Shown piece by piece: positions 51,974 to 63,154 of a stretch of DNA of 64,000 nucleotides. Numbering within the stretch: position 1 is the stretch's first letter; each line of letters begins with the position of its first letter. A model generated the notes under the pieces. It searched no databases. It was given only the letters and a program-made list of their open reading frames with translations, and was not told the origin of the DNA. Position numbers and translations under genes: made by a program. Source of the DNA: Rhodococcus jostii RHA1 (lineage in GTDB: Bacteria > Actinomycetota > Actinomycetes > Mycobacteriales > Mycobacteriaceae). The stretch lies in the NCBI RefSeq assembly GCF_000014565.1, contig NC_008268.1, forward strand, positions 4,716,501 to 4,780,500. The letters run 5' to 3'.

Positions 51974-52552
51974 TCAGGCCGTCACACCGCGCAGATACGA
52001 CTCGACGGCGCGGGCCAGCTGCCGCACGCTGCGTTCGGTGCCGGGCTCGATGCCGTCGAGTGACCTGGCTCCTGCGAAACGGTCGAAGACCAGGCCTTCG
52101 ACGACGCTGACGAAGTCCGCGCCCGCGTTCTCGGGGTCGGTGACGCCGAGGGCGTCGAACAATTCGGTGGCGCGGGCACGGGAGAACAGGCACGTCGCGA
52201 GGAGTGCGTGCAGTTCGGCATCGCCGGACAGTTCGACGGTCAGAGCGTGCCGCGCGACGACGTCGTCGTGGCGGGTGTGCAGCAGCCGGTCCAGCGACCG
52301 GGCCACGCCCTCGGCGAGGGATGCGAGGTCGAGCGGCGGGGCCGCCGTGGTCTCGAATTCCTGCCGCGAGCGTTCGGCGAGCCGGCGGACGGCGGATTCG
52401 ATCAGGGCACGCCGGGTGCGGAAGTAGTAGGACGTGGACCCGCCCGGAAGATCCAGGGCGCGGTCGACGGCCCGATGCGTCAGCGCCCGCATGCCCTCGC
52501 GCGCGATGATCGCGATGGCCGCGTCGGCTATCTGCTCACGCCGCTCGGGCAC
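51974..52552 (-). CDS. TetR family transcriptional regulator
   Basis: The 192-residue TetR protein starts at GTG 52552, chosen because GAGGAAG lies six bases upstream and the longer frame would overlap the divergent ATPase gene. HTH: ALTHRAVDRALDLPGGSTSYYF (split as ALTHRAVDRALDL and PGGSTSYYF). Target unknown. It is divergent from the ZapE-like ATPase gene across 60 bases. Confidence 0.82.
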   Translation of the reverse strand: MPERREQIADAAIAIIAREGMRALTHRAVDRALDLPGGSTSYYFRTRRALIESAVRRLAERSRQEFETTAAPPLDLASLAEGVARSLDRLLHTRHDDVVARHALTVELSGDAELHALLATCLFSRARATELFDALGVTDPENAGADFVSVVEGLVFDRFAGARSLDGIEPGTERSVRQLARAVESYLRGVTA

Positions 52553-52612
52553 GGTGTCTTCCTCCTCACATCGGCTTGTCGCCCGAGACTCTACATTCGT
52601 AGTGTTTCCTCT

Positions 52613-53548
52613 GTGGATGTAGAGGTTCTGTTGGACGACGCGCAGCGCGCGGCCGCGGCCGTCCTGCACGAGACCGCCGAGGGCCTGGAGCAGGGGAGGC
52701 CCGGAGTTCGCGGCGTGTACCTGTGGGGGCCCGTCGGACGTGGCAAGACGTGGTTGATGGACCGCTTCTACGGGTCGGCCGCGGTCCCGAAGCGGCGCGT
52801 GCACTTCCACTCGTTCTTCCGCCGACTCCACGCCGACGCGCACGCGCTGGGGTCCATCGACCTCGCGATCGACGCGGCACTCGGGGATGTCCGGCTCCTG
52901 TGCTTCGACGAGTTCCACCTGCACGACGTCGGGGACGCGATGCTGGTCGCGCGACTGCTGAAGGTCCTGTTCACCCGCGGAATCACGCTGGTCGCCACGT
53001 CGAACTATCCACCGGACGGGCTGTTGCCGAATCCGCTGTTCCATCACCTGTTCGCGCCGGCGATCGCCGTGCTGAAACAGAATCTGACCGTCGTGCGGGT
53101 GGCCGGTCCCGTCGACTACCGCACCGTGGCCACGGCGGACGCCGGGTTCGCTTCCGGACGCTTCGTCCGGGTTTCCGAGACCGAGCCCCCGGCCCTGTGC
53201 GAGCGCGTCGCTCTGACCGTCGGGACCCGCACGGTGACGGCCGCCGCGGTGCGGGACCGCACGGTCTGGTTCGAGTTCGCGGTGCTGTGCGGCACCCCGA
53301 CCGCACCCGCCGACTACCTCGAACTGTCGGAGCGGTTCGGGTGCTGGGTGATCACCGGTGTCCCCCGACTGCGGGAGGCAGGCGCGGAGACCGTGCGGCG
53401 GTTCGCGAACGTCGTCGACGTGCTGTACGACCGGGGAACCGCGCTGACCCTGGTCGCCGACGCGTCGCGGGACGACGTGTTCGCCGGGCTCGACGGCACG
53501 CTCGACTTCGACCGGCTTGTGAGCAGACTGTCGACGCTGAGCCGGTGA
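52613..53548 (+). CDS. zapE: AFG1/ZapE-like ATPase
   Basis: The 311-residue AAA-type ATPase starts at GTG 52613. Walker A GPVGRGKTW, Walker B LLCFDEFHLHD, and a family-typical ATSNYPPDGLLPNPLF. In proteobacteria ZapE acts on the division ring; in actinobacteria its role is unclear. No strong ribosome site precedes the start, so a leaderless or upstream start is possible. Confidence 0.83.
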   Translation: MDVEVLLDDAQRAAAAVLHETAEGLEQGRPGVRGVYLWGPVGRGKTWLMDRFYGSAAVPKRRVHFHSFFRRLHADAHALGSIDLAIDAALGDVRLLCFDEFHLHDVGDAMLVARLLKVLFTRGITLVATSNYPPDGLLPNPLFHHLFAPAIAVLKQNLTVVRVAGPVDYRTVATADAGFASGRFVRVSETEPPALCERVALTVGTRTVTAAAVRDRTVWFEFAVLCGTPTAPADYLELSERFGCWVITGVPRLREAGAETVRRFANVVDVLYDRGTALTLVADASRDDVFAGLDGTLDFDRLVSRLSTLSR

Positions 53549-53549
53549 C

Positions 53550-53585
53550 CACCGAGGCAGACCCGTACGTGGGTCTGCCTCGGTG
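53550..53585. terminator. Bidirectional terminator hairpin
   Basis: CACCGAGGCAGACCC and GGGTCTGCCTCGGTG form a perfect 15-bp stem with a six-base loop, two bases after the ATPase stop and six before the end of the convergent trpB2-like gene. Confidence 0.88.
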
Positions 53586-53591
53586 AATCGA

Positions 53592-54908
53592 TCAGACGTA
53601 CCGGCTGTACGCGGGGAGGTCCAGCTGGCCGTTGCCGGACAGTCCGATGACCACGACCTCCGGTTCGGTGACCGTGCGGGCGTGCTCGATGGCAGCGGCC
53701 ACGGCGTGCGTGGATTCCGGCGCGGGGATGATGCCTTCGGCGCGGGCGAAGAGCAGGCCCGCGGCGAGTGCGTCGTCCTGTTCGATCGCGGTCGCGTCCA
53801 TCAGCCCGAGGGCGACGGCGTGCGAGACCATCGGCGACATGCCGTGGTACCGCAGTCCGCCCGCGTGGATGGCGGGCGGAACGAAGTCGTTGCCGAGGGT
53901 GTACATCTTCAACAGCGGCGTCAGGCCTGCGACGTCCCCGAAGTCGTAGCGGTACTCGCCCTGCGTCAGCGACGGGCAGGCCGCCGGCTCACACGCGACG
54001 AGGCGGGTGGTGGTGCCCTCGCGCAGATTGCGACCCAGGAACGGGAACGTCAGGCCCGCGAGGTTGGAACCTCCGCCGGCGCAACCGAATACCGTGTGCG
54101 CGACAGGCTCACCCGCCTCCTCCAACTGGACCAGAGCTTCCTGGCCGATCACGGTCTGGTGGAGCATGACGTGGTTGAGGACGCTGCCCAGCGAGTAGTG
54201 CGCGCCGGGATCGTTGGCGGCCACCTCGACGGCCTCGCTGATCGCCATGCCCAGCGAACCGGTGGTGTCGGGGTGCTCGGCCAGGATGGCCCGACCGGCT
54301 TCTGTCAGGTCGGACGGAGACGGATGACAGATGCCGCCGTATGCCTCCATCTGGAGTCGGCGGTACGGCTTGGCGTCGAACGAGGCGCGAACCTGCCAGA
54401 CCTCCACCTCGAGGCCGAGCAGGGCGCCGGCGAACGACAGCGACGCGCCCCACTGGCCCGCGCCGGTCTCGGTGGTGAGCTTGGTGGTGCCCTCGAGTGC
54501 GTTGTAATAGGCCTGTGCCACAGCCGTGTTCGGCTTGTGTGATCCGACCGGGCTGACACCTTCGTACTTGTAGTAGATCCGTGCCGGCGTGCCGAGCACT
54601 CGCTCGAGCCTGCGTGCGCGCACCAGCGGCGACGGCCGCCACATGCCGTAGATCTCGCGGACCGTCTCGGGGATCTCGATGTACCGTTCGGTCGCGACCT
54701 CCTGCTCGATCAGGCTCGCGGGGAACAGAGGTGCCAGGTCTTCCGGTCCGAGCGGCTCACGAGTGCCGGGATGCAGATGCGGCGGAACGGGTTCCGGAAG
54801 ATCGGCTGCAAGGTTGTACCAGTGCGTGGGCACGGCCGAGGGGACCGCAACCCCCAGAGATTCCAGCGATCGCGCCAGTTCGGCTCCGGTTACCGGGGAC
54901 GTGGTCAA
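53592..54908 (-). CDS. trpB2: TrpB2-type tryptophan synthase β-like protein
   Basis: The 438-residue PLP enzyme has the lysine motif [38 protein letters not shown] and [17 protein letters not shown], and the longer N-terminal region ([15 protein letters not shown]) typical of TrpB2. It would join indole and serine, but TrpB2 members often have salvage or other roles. I chose TTG 54908, with AGGAG six bases upstream; no trpA is adjacent. Confidence 0.85.
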   Translation of the reverse strand: MTTSPVTGAELARSLESLGVAVPSAVPTHWYNLAADLPEPVPPHLHPGTREPLGPEDLAPLFPASLIEQEVATERYIEIPETVREIYGMWRPSPLVRARRLERVLGTPARIYYKYEGVSPVGSHKPNTAVAQAYYNALEGTTKLTTETGAGQWGASLSFAGALLGLEVEVWQVRASFDAKPYRRLQMEAYGGICHPSPSDLTEAGRAILAEHPDTTGSLGMAISEAVEVAANDPGAHYSLGSVLNHVMLHQTVIGQEALVQLEEAGEPVAHTVFGCAGGGSNLAGLTFPFLGRNLREGTTTRLVACEPAACPSLTQGEYRYDFGDVAGLTPLLKMYTLGNDFVPPAIHAGGLRYHGMSPMVSHAVALGLMDATAIEQDDALAAGLLFARAEGIIPAPESTHAVAAAIEHARTVTEPEVVVIGLSGNGQLDLPAYSRYV

Positions 54909-55023
54909 GTAACTCTCCTTCGTGGATGGATACGTCCCGAACATGCTGCGCTGTCCGCCGCCGTGAACGGGTGATTTTCCCGGTCCCCGCGTGTCACGAT
55001 GGAGGGGCAACTCGGGAGTGAGG

Positions 55024-55998
55024 ATGCCGGACCGTCGCGTGCGAACCAGGCTCGTCCACACGGTCGCCCTGCTGGCGGCCGTCGTGACGGTCACCCTTGC
55101 CGTCCGGGTGGTCCCCGCGCCCGACACCCCCGCGACACCGTCGGAGCCGGGCGCAGGTGCGACGCGCGCTCTCATCATCCTCTCGGCGATCGCCGTCGTC
55201 GTCGCGGCGGTGGCGCTCGCGTCCGCCTTTCGCAGCGGTCGGCCGAGGGCCGCACCCGACCCGCCGCCGGTCGGGCTCACCGGAAACACCGGGTCCTCGG
55301 TCTCGCGCCGACACATTCTCGGATGGTCGGCGTTCGCCGCGCTTCTCGTGACCGCGGCGTTCCTCCTCGGGTCCGTCGGCGGTGACGAGCCGCTCGACCG
55401 TCAGCGGTCGACGGCGAGCCCGACCACCGACGACGGGGCCGACCGAACCGACGCGTCCGTGCCCACCGACACACGCCCACCGCCCGACATGGTGAACGAA
55501 TCCCGCGAGGACCTGGCGGAATTGTGGACCGCGGCAGCGATTGTCGGTCCGATACTGGTGACCGTGCTGATCCTCGGCGCCGTGGCCCGGCGCCCCCTCC
55601 GGGCCCGGGTCGGCGGCTGGACCGCGGCGAGTTCCCCCGACGGTCCGGCTGCCTCGCAGTCGCTGGCCCGGGCGGCGGAGGAAGGTCTCGCCGTGGTCGT
55701 GGCACCGAGTCTGCCGCCGCGTGAGGCCATCATCGCCAGCTACGCCGCCATGGAAAATGCGCTGCGCGAGGCGCCGGGCGCCGAACCGCGGGAGTCGGAC
55801 ACCCCGTCCGAAGTGCTCGCTCGCGCAGTACAATTCGGAGCGCTGCGCTTCGAGGCGGCGGCGCCGCTGGTGCGGCTGTTCTCCGAGGCACGGTTCAGCC
55901 TGCATCCGATGGGCGAACAGCACCGTGACGAGGCCGCCGATCTGCTCCGGCGCGTGCTCGACGACCTGGGGATCGACGCGTGCTCGCCGTCGCCGTAG
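55024..55998 (+). CDS. Membrane protein with DUF4129-like C-terminal domain
   Basis: The 324-residue protein (ATG 55024, GGGAG upstream) has four hydrophobic segments (near residues 10-28, 48-67, 100-118, 170-190) and a cytoplasmic C-terminal domain ([38 protein letters not shown]) of the DUF4129 type. It is the first gene of a moxR operon; the next gene starts inside it. Confidence 0.7.
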   Translation: MPDRRVRTRLVHTVALLAAVVTVTLAVRVVPAPDTPATPSEPGAGATRALIILSAIAVVVAAVALASAFRSGRPRAAPDPPPVGLTGNTGSSVSRRHILGWSAFAALLVTAAFLLGSVGGDEPLDRQRSTASPTTDDGADRTDASVPTDTRPPPDMVNESREDLAELWTAAAIVGPILVTVLILGAVARRPLRARVGGWTAASSPDGPAASQSLARAAEEGLAVVVAPSLPPREAIIASYAAMENALREAPGAEPRESDTPSEVLARAVQFGALRFEAAAPLVRLFSEARFSLHPMGEQHRDEAADLLRRVLDDLGIDACSPSP

Positions 55999-56458
55999 CC
56001 GGTGTCGGGGCAGTGCTGGCCGTGGAGGTCCCGCTGGTGGCGGCCGGCCGGTACAGTGCGGCCGTGCTGGTCGCGGGAGCGGTGACCGCGCTGGTGCTCT
56101 TCGAGATTCGACGACGCATGGCACCCGGGGAAGTCGACGACCAGCCGCCGGGCCTGGAGGCGGAACGGGCCGAGGCGACGGCCCGCTGGATGGCGCGGAC
56201 GGAATCATTGATCAGCTGGGCGGACGGTACGCGCGGCGACTGGGATCACCATCTGCGTCCGCTCCTGGCGCGCGAGTTCCAGCAGTCCACCGGACAGCGG
56301 CAGGGACTCGACCCCGCCGACACGGCGGCCGCGGGTGAGGTGTTCTTCGGCGACTTGTGGCAGTGGGTCGATCCCGAGTGCGTGCAGCGCTCCGACAGGG
56401 CCGCACCCGGTCCGGGCCGGGACGTGCTCGACCGGATCCTGCAACGGCTGGAGCAGCT

Positions 56459-56462
<4 letters not shown>
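55980..56462 (+). CDS. Small membrane protein of the moxR operon
   Basis: The 160-residue protein starts at GTG 55980, overlapping the previous gene by 19 bases. Two hydrophobic segments at the N-terminus ([16 protein letters not shown] and VLVAGAVTALVLFEI) are followed by a soluble acidic domain. I recognise no family. Its stop overlaps the moxR start (GTGA). Confidence 0.72.
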
Positions 56463-57411
<949 letters not shown>

Positions 57412-57415
<4 letters not shown>

Positions 57416-58635
57416 CGGAGCACCGGCTGACGTGGCGTGCGTCGCCTGCAGCCCTCGCGCTGACGACCTGTGCGGCCGTGGCGCTGACGGCGGGTGTCGT
57501 GGGGCGGTGGTGGGAACTGATCGTGTTCGCCGCCCCGATGCTGGGAGCGCTCGGCACGGTGATGTGGTTGCCCCGCCCGGCCACCGGCGTCCGCGTCGAG
57601 GTGTCGGCACGCATGCTGCGGTGTTTCGAATCCGAGTCCGTGCACTTCTCGGTGGACGTGACGGCGTGCGATGGTGCGGCGCAACTCGCGGTGGCACCGA
57701 CGCCGTCCGACGGCTACACGGTCGAGCAGGTCGGTGACGGCGACTATGTGGTGTCGGCCGACCGGTGGGGCCGGTACGAACCGGCGCTGACGGTCACAGC
57801 ACGTGCAGGCGGCGGCCTGCTCACGGCGTCGCTGCCGGTTCCCGTCGCGGAACTGCGGGTGTTCCCGTTGGCGCCGCCGATGCCGACTCCGTTGCCCCAC
57901 GCCACCCTTCCGGACCGGATCGGCGCGCATCGCACCCGCCGATTCGGTTCGGGCGTCGAGTTCGGGGACATCCGGCCGCACGCGCCGGGGGATCCGTTGC
58001 GCAGCGTCAACTGGCCGGTGAGTGCCCGGCGCGGCCGCCTCCATGTCACCGAACGGATCATGGACCGCGCCGCGGACGTCGTCGCCGTACTCGACACCAC
58101 CCCGCAGGCACCGGGCCCGGCGTCGGAGAGCCTGCACCGGACCGTGCGCGGGGCCACGCAGGTGGTGCAGACGGCCCTGCAGCGCGGCGACCGGGCCGGG
58201 GTCGTCGTCCACGGGCTCCGGCTGCGATGGCTCGGCGCCGACATCGGACGCAGGCAGTTCTACCGGATCCTCGACACCGTCCTCGACTCCGACGCCGGCG
58301 CCGCCGAAGGCACACTCGTCCCGCGGGTCGCGTTGCCGCCGCGGGCCGTGGTCATCGCGTTCTCCACCATGCTGGACACCAACTTCGCGCTGTCGTTGCT
58401 GGAGTTGAGGCGTCGCGGTCACGTCGTCGTGGCCGTCGACGTGCTGCGCGGCCCGCCGTTCGAGTACGAACTCGATGCGATGACCGGCAGGATGTGGCGG
58501 CTCGAGCGGCGGAACATGTACCGGAACATGGGTGTGCTCGGTGTTCCGGTGGTGGCGTGGGACGACGATTCCGCACTGGATCTGGCGCTGGCTCTCGCCG
58601 ATCGAGCCCGCCGGCCGTCGGGGGCACTCCGATGA
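57412..58635 (+). CDS. DUF58 domain membrane protein
   Basis: The 407-residue protein has two N-terminal membrane segments and the DUF58 signature GSGVEFGDIRPHAPGDPLRSVNW, followed by a VWA-like fold. It is the conserved partner of MoxR in bacteria. Start ATG 57412 overlaps the moxR stop. Confidence 0.85.
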
Positions 58636-58958
58636 GATGGGTCGCGGTGGTCGCGGTGCAGGCAGCGTTGATCGCGCTCGTCCTGGGCGACGCGTCGGCG
58701 TTCGCGGCCGCCGCCGCGGGGGTCGCCGCGACGGCACTGTTGCTCGTCGCGTACGCCGGCCTCGCACCGGGAATCTCGACGCTACTGCTGGGCGCGGTCG
58801 TCACGGCGGCCGCCGCCGGTCTGGCAGCGACACTGCCGGAAGGGCCGGCGTGGGCGTCCCTCTTCGGGCCGGTGGCGGTGGTGGTGCTGTTCCTCGTCGC
58901 GGTGTGGCCGTACGTCGGCAGACGCACGACCGAGAGTCAGAACCGGCGGATGCTGTAG
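58632..58958 (+). CDS. Small membrane protein ending the moxR operon
   Basis: The 108-residue protein has three to four alanine/valine/leucine-rich hydrophobic segments and a short basic tail (RRTTESQNRRML). It starts with an ATGA overlap on the DUF58 gene and overlaps the convergent NlpC/P60 gene by 22 bases. No family recognised. Confidence 0.72.
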   Translation: MRWVAVVAVQAALIALVLGDASAFAAAAAGVAATALLLVAYAGLAPGISTLLLGAVVTAAAAGLAATLPEGPAWASLFGPVAVVVLFLVAVWPYVGRRTTESQNRRML

Positions 58959-59464
58959 ATGTGGAACTGCGACAGCGGCGCCAGACCTACGGGGACGCCG
59001 CGTCCGTACGCATTGAAGACCTGGCCGAAGCCCGCGTAGATACCGATGTGCGACGCGTCAGGGTTGAGCACCACGATGTCGCCGGGAGCCAGCGCCCACA
59101 GTGGAATGGGTGCGCCGACCTCGGCCTGCTCCCACGTGGTGCGTGGCAGATTCACCCCCGCCTGCCGGAATGCCCACTGCACCAGCCCCGAGCAGTCCCA
59201 CGCGTCCGGACCCGTCCCACCCCACAGATAGGGCTTGCCCGTCTGGGTCGTCGCGGCCGCGAGCGCAGCCAGCCCGGTCGGGGTGGGAATGGGCGTCGGG
59301 AGAACGGACGAACCCATCGAGCTGCCGCCGGTGCTGCCGCTGTCGGAACTGCCCGCCACGGGTGCGGCGTTCGCGGGGAGAGCGACGAGGGCGGTCGCAC
59401 AGAACGCGAGAGCACCGGCAACGGCAGCGCGCCGCACGGGACGGAGATGTCTGCGCTGGGACAC
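58937..59464 (-). CDS. Secreted NlpC/P60 peptidoglycan endopeptidase
   Basis: The 175-residue protein starts at GTG 59464, chosen for the GGGGGG-rich ribosome site just upstream and the signal peptide it gives (RPVRRAAVAGALAFCATAL...ANA|AP). The mature enzyme has catalytic Cys in WDCSGLVQWAF, His in SHIGIYAGFG and a polar third residue near VFNAYGRG. It should cut peptidoglycan stem peptides outside the membrane. Confidence 0.85.
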   Translation of the reverse strand: MSQRRHLRPVRRAAVAGALAFCATALVALPANAAPVAGSSDSGSTGGSSMGSSVLPTPIPTPTGLAALAAATTQTGKPYLWGGTGPDAWDCSGLVQWAFRQAGVNLPRTTWEQAEVGAPIPLWALAPGDIVVLNPDASHIGIYAGFGQVFNAYGRGVPVGLAPLSQFHIYSIRRF

Positions 59465-59635
59465 GAGGTCCCCCCTTTGTTCGCTACTGCTCGTGGAGAG
59501 CCGTGGAACCGCCCCGACCATCGGTTGACACGTCTCGATGAGGTCACGGAAAGCGTACAAAGTGTTGCGGCATCGTGCCTGATATTCGCGAATATCCGCC
59601 CGAACTGGGCACATTCGGTCAAATTTCGGTAACTG

Positions 59636-60502
59636 TCACGCCTGGGCCAGGGTCAGCACCACGTCGGCCAGGGCCGGAGCATGATCACGCTCGGGAACCG
59701 TGGCCGAGATGAGGAGCCTGCCCTCGTCCCGCCAGATCCGCGTGTGCAGCGTCTCGCCGGGAAAGACCACGCCCGCGAACCGGACTCGGAAGCCCGCGAC
59801 CTGCGATGCGTCCGAGTCGAGTACTGCGTCGACGGCCGCTTTGCACACCATCCCGTAGGTGCACAGGCCGTGCAGGATCGGGGCGGGAAACCCTGCGGCG
59901 GAAGCGAACTTCGGGTCGGAATGCAGGGGGTTGCGGTCGCCGCACATCCGGTACATCAGCGCCTGCTGCGGAAGGACGGGGGTGTCGACCTCGACGTCGG
60001 CAGGCCGGTCGGGCAACTCCACGGACTGGGACGGCCCGCGCTCACCGCCGAAACCGCCTTCACCGCGGGCGAAGATGGACGACCGCCCGGTCCACAGGGC
60101 AGTGCCGTCGAGGTCGGTGGTCGTCGACTCCTGCACGATGACGGCGGCCTTGCCCTTGTCCCACACCTCGGCTATGCGGGTGGTGGTGCGGGCCGTGCCC
60201 TCCGGGGGAATCGGCTGGTGCACGGTCACTTCCTGGCTGCCGTGGACCACCTTGGCGAGGTCGATCTCGACGCCCGGGAACGACACACGCGGGGCCTCGG
60301 TCGCGTGAAAATTCGCGGCCACCGTGGCGAACGTGGGGAGCACCTGCGGCTTCCCGTCGGTCAGGTACCGCAACTCCCTCTCGTCCAGCGGACGGGACCC
60401 GGCACCGAGCGCGAGGTGGTAGTGCTGCACGTCGGAACTGGTCCAGGAGAACTCCTGAACGGGCAGTTCTGCTCCGATGGCGATGTTCGGATCAATGGGC
60501 AT
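59636..60502 (-). CDS. hsd4B: MaoC hydratase of steroid side-chain degradation (Hsd4B/ChsH3-like)
   Basis: The 288-residue double hot-dog protein has the hydratase motif DRNPLHSDPKFASAAGFPAP and ILHGLCTYGMVCKA. It overlaps the kstD stop by 11 bases, giving the order kstD-MaoC known in mycobacteria, where the homologue hydrates an enoyl-CoA of the sterol side chain. It should act in the same cytoplasmic pathway. Confidence 0.85.
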   Translation of the reverse strand: MPIDPNIAIGAELPVQEFSWTSSDVQHYHLALGAGSRPLDERELRYLTDGKPQVLPTFATVAANFHATEAPRVSFPGVEIDLAKVVHGSQEVTVHQPIPPEGTARTTTRIAEVWDKGKAAVIVQESTTTDLDGTALWTGRSSIFARGEGGFGGERGPSQSVELPDRPADVEVDTPVLPQQALMYRMCGDRNPLHSDPKFASAAGFPAPILHGLCTYGMVCKAAVDAVLDSDASQVAGFRVRFAGVVFPGETLHTRIWRDEGRLLISATVPERDHAPALADVVLTLAQA

Positions 60503-62210
60503 TGGTGGTGTCTCCGGTGAGTGACGTCGGGGAATCGGCCTGCGAGGACTTGTCGAGGATATCGAGAACCGCGAGATAGCCGAACGTCATCGCCGGGCCG
60601 ATGGTCGCGCCGGGTCCGGCGTAGGTGTGGCCCATCACCGGGCCGCTGGCATTGCCCACCGCATAGAGGTTCTCGATGGTGCTGCCGTCAGCCCGCAGCA
60701 CGCGGGCGTTGCGGTCGGTGCGGAGACCGCCCTTGGTGCCGAGGTCGCCCGGGACCATCTTGACGGCGAAGAACGGCGCCTTCTCCAGCGCCCCGAGGCT
60801 CGGGTTGGGCTTGTTGCGGGGATCCCCGTAGTAGTGGTCGTACCCGCTCTCACCACGGCCGAAGTCCTCGTCCTTGCCGTTGCGGGCGAAAGTGTTGAAA
60901 CGCGAGACCGTTTCGGTGAGCGCGTCGACCGGCACGCCGATCTTCCCGGCCAGCTCGGCGACGGTGCCCGCCTTGACGATGACACCGGCCTTCAGCCAGC
61001 GACCGGGGAACGGGGACCGCGGGGTGACTCCGGCGAACGCGTACCGGTCGCGGTAACGCTGGTCGAGGACGAGCCAGCAGGGCACGTTCTCGCCCGGTCC
61101 GTCGCCCTGGCCGTGCGTGCCGCCGTACATCGCGTGCGTCGCTTCGACGTACGGTGCGGATTCGTTGACGAAGCGCTTGCCGGATCCGTTGATCATGATG
61201 CAGCCCGGCAGGCTCCGCTCGGACAGCGCGAACCACGGGCCGCCGGTGAGCGGGATGGACGGTCCCCACCAGGCGTCTTCCATCAGATCGAGCGCGGCAC
61301 CGAGCTTTTCGCCCGCCCAGATGCCGTCGCCGGTGTTGGCCTTCGCGCCGACGGTCCACTCGGTGCCGATCGGTGCCCGCTGGTACTTCTTGCGGGCCTC
61401 GTCGTTGTGCTCGAAACCGCCCGACGCGATCACCACGCCGCGGCGTGCCCGGAACACCTGCGGCTGTCCGTCGACCGTGGCGTTGACGCCCTTGACCACG
61501 CCGTCCTCCACATACAGGTCGGTGAGCGGGGTGTCGAGCAGGATCGGGACGCCGGCGGCCTTCAGTCCGGCCTGCAGTCCCGCGACGAGCGCCTGACCGC
61601 GGACGAGCAGGCGCTTCCCGGTGAGCTTGGCGCCGAGGAAGCGGAGGCCGACCCGGGCTGCGCGCAGCGGGCCGCGTGGGTTGCGCATCAGGAGATTCAG
61701 CCAGCGGTAATCGGCCTGGGTGATCACGAAATTCGACGGCGCCTTGACGTAGTCGGGTTCGAGCTTCGCGAGGTCGGCGCCGAGTTTCCTGCCGTCGAAC
61801 GGTGTCGGCTCGACGGACCGTCCGCCGAGCCGTCCGCCGGGGGCCTCGGGGTAGTAGTCGGAGTATTCGGGCACCCACTGCAGTTTCAGTGGGCTGTTCT
61901 TCAGCACGAACGACAGCATCTCGGGGCCGCGGTCGATGTAGGCGTCGATCCGGTCCTTCGGGACGACGTCGCCGATGATGCTGTGCAGGTAGGTCCGCGC
62001 GGCGTCCGTGGTGTCCTCGACTCCCGCGGCGATCAGCGCCTCGTTGTTCGGGATCCACACGCCACCGCCGGAGCGCGCGGTGGAGCCGCCGAAGTGCGGC
62101 GCCTTTTCGAGGATGACGACGCTGAGTCCCTTGTGGGCCGCGGTGAGGGCCGCGGTCATTCCACCGGCACCGCTACCGACGACCACGATGTCGTATTCGT
62201 GCTTGCTCAT
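60492..62210 (-). CDS. kstD: 3-Ketosteroid Δ1-dehydrogenase
   Basis: The 572-residue flavoenzyme (ATG 62210) introduces the 1,2 double bond into 3-ketosteroids, opening ring-B degradation. FAD fold VVVGSGAGGMTAALTAAHKG, EKAPHFGGSTARSGGG, and the active-site block GHTYAGPGATIGPAMTFGY near the C-terminus. Length fits KstD (about 560). The start codon abuts a KstR operator with no room for a normal ribosome site, so the transcript may be leaderless. Confidence 0.93.
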   Translation of the reverse strand: MSKHEYDIVVVGSGAGGMTAALTAAHKGLSVVILEKAPHFGGSTARSGGGVWIPNNEALIAAGVEDTTDAARTYLHSIIGDVVPKDRIDAYIDRGPEMLSFVLKNSPLKLQWVPEYSDYYPEAPGGRLGGRSVEPTPFDGRKLGADLAKLEPDYVKAPSNFVITQADYRWLNLLMRNPRGPLRAARVGLRFLGAKLTGKRLLVRGQALVAGLQAGLKAAGVPILLDTPLTDLYVEDGVVKGVNATVDGQPQVFRARRGVVIASGGFEHNDEARKKYQRAPIGTEWTVGAKANTGDGIWAGEKLGAALDLMEDAWWGPSIPLTGGPWFALSERSLPGCIMINGSGKRFVNESAPYVEATHAMYGGTHGQGDGPGENVPCWLVLDQRYRDRYAFAGVTPRSPFPGRWLKAGVIVKAGTVAELAGKIGVPVDALTETVSRFNTFARNGKDEDFGRGESGYDHYYGDPRNKPNPSLGALEKAPFFAVKMVPGDLGTKGGLRTDRNARVLRADGSTIENLYAVGNASGPVMGHTYAGPGATIGPAMTFGYLAVLDILDKSSQADSPTSLTGDTTNAH

Positions 62211-62211
62211 G

Positions 62212-62225
62212 TAGAACACGTTATA
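62212..62225. promoter_or_regulatory. KstR operator at the kstD start
   Basis: TAGAACACGTTATA fits the KstR consensus TnnAACnnGTTnnA. It lies one base upstream of the kstD start codon and 134 bases upstream of hsaE, in the divergent promoter region. Confidence 0.88.
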
Positions 62226-62288
62226 GAATGATGGGGTTGTCAGTCCATCCTTTCTGCCAGGAAGTATTACTGACGCCAACAAACAAGA

Positions 62289-62302
62289 ACGAAACACGTT
62301 GC
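62289..62302. promoter_or_regulatory. Second KstR-like site on the hsaE side
   Basis: CGAAACACGTTGCA matches the KstR consensus except the first T. It is 57 bases upstream of hsaE and could be the operator for the rightward hsa operon, while 62212-62225 serves kstD. Confidence 0.55.
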
Positions 62303-62358
62303 AGTGGAAACCGGTGGGCGTGCGTACGCAAACGAACTTCAGGGAAGGTCCTCACACC

Positions 62359-63144
62359 ATGCTCTCGACCCAACTACGCACCGAGTTGGCGAATCAGCTC
62401 GACGCCGCGGAACGGGGCCGCGCTCCCATCGGCCCCCTGACCGCGGACCATCCCGACATCGACGTCGTCGACGCCTACGAGATCCAGCTGATCAACATCC
62501 GCCGCCGGCTGCAGGACGGCGCGAAGGTCGTCGGGCACAAGGTCGGCCTGTCGTCCCTCGCCATGCAGCAGATGATGGGCGTCGACGAACCCGACTACGG
62601 CCACCTGCTCGCCGACATGGAGGTCTTCGAGGACCAGCCCGTCGACACGGCGCGGTTCTGCTTCCCGCGCGTCGAGGTCGAGGTCGCATTCGTGCTGGGC
62701 GCCGACCTCCCCGGCGCCGGCTGCACCGAGCAGGACGTCCTGGACGCCACCGTGGCGTTCGCACCGTCCATCGAGCTGATCGACAGCCGGATCACCGACT
62801 GGAAGATCACGCTGCCCGACACGATCGCCGACAACGCGTCGTCCGCCGGGTTCGTGCTCGGCAAGAACCGGGTGCGGCCCGAGGACATCGACATCAAGTC
62901 CATCGACGCGGTTCTGACCAGTAACGGCGAGACCAAGGCCGAGGGACGCAGCGACGCCGTGCTCGGCAACCCGGTGACGGCCGTCGCCTGGCTCGCGCAG
63001 AAGGTCGAGAGCTTCGGCGTCCGGTTGAAGGCCGGCGACATCGTGCTGCCCGGATCGTGCACCCGCGCCATCGACGCGCACCCGGGCGACCACTTCCGCG
63101 CCGAGTTCAGTGGGCTCGGATCCGTATCCCTGCAGTTCAAGTAG
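62359..63144 (+). CDS. hsaE: 2-Hydroxypentadienoate-type hydratase HsaE
   Basis: The 261-residue hydratase (ATG 62359, AGGGAAGG upstream) has [22 protein letters not shown] (shown as [12 protein letters not shown]), [13 protein letters not shown] and [12 protein letters not shown], as in 4-oxalocrotonate decarboxylase/2-keto-4-pentenoate hydratases. In sterol ring A/B catabolism HsaE hydrates 2-hydroxyhexa-2,4-dienoate. It is divergent from kstD and 10 bases before hsaG. Confidence 0.9.
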   Translation: MLSTQLRTELANQLDAAERGRAPIGPLTADHPDIDVVDAYEIQLINIRRRLQDGAKVVGHKVGLSSLAMQQMMGVDEPDYGHLLADMEVFEDQPVDTARFCFPRVEVEVAFVLGADLPGAGCTEQDVLDATVAFAPSIELIDSRITDWKITLPDTIADNASSAGFVLGKNRVRPEDIDIKSIDAVLTSNGETKAEGRSDAVLGNPVTAVAWLAQKVESFGVRLKAGDIVLPGSCTRAIDAHPGDHFRAEFSGLGSVSLQFK

Positions 63145-63154
63145 GAGTTTGTTC

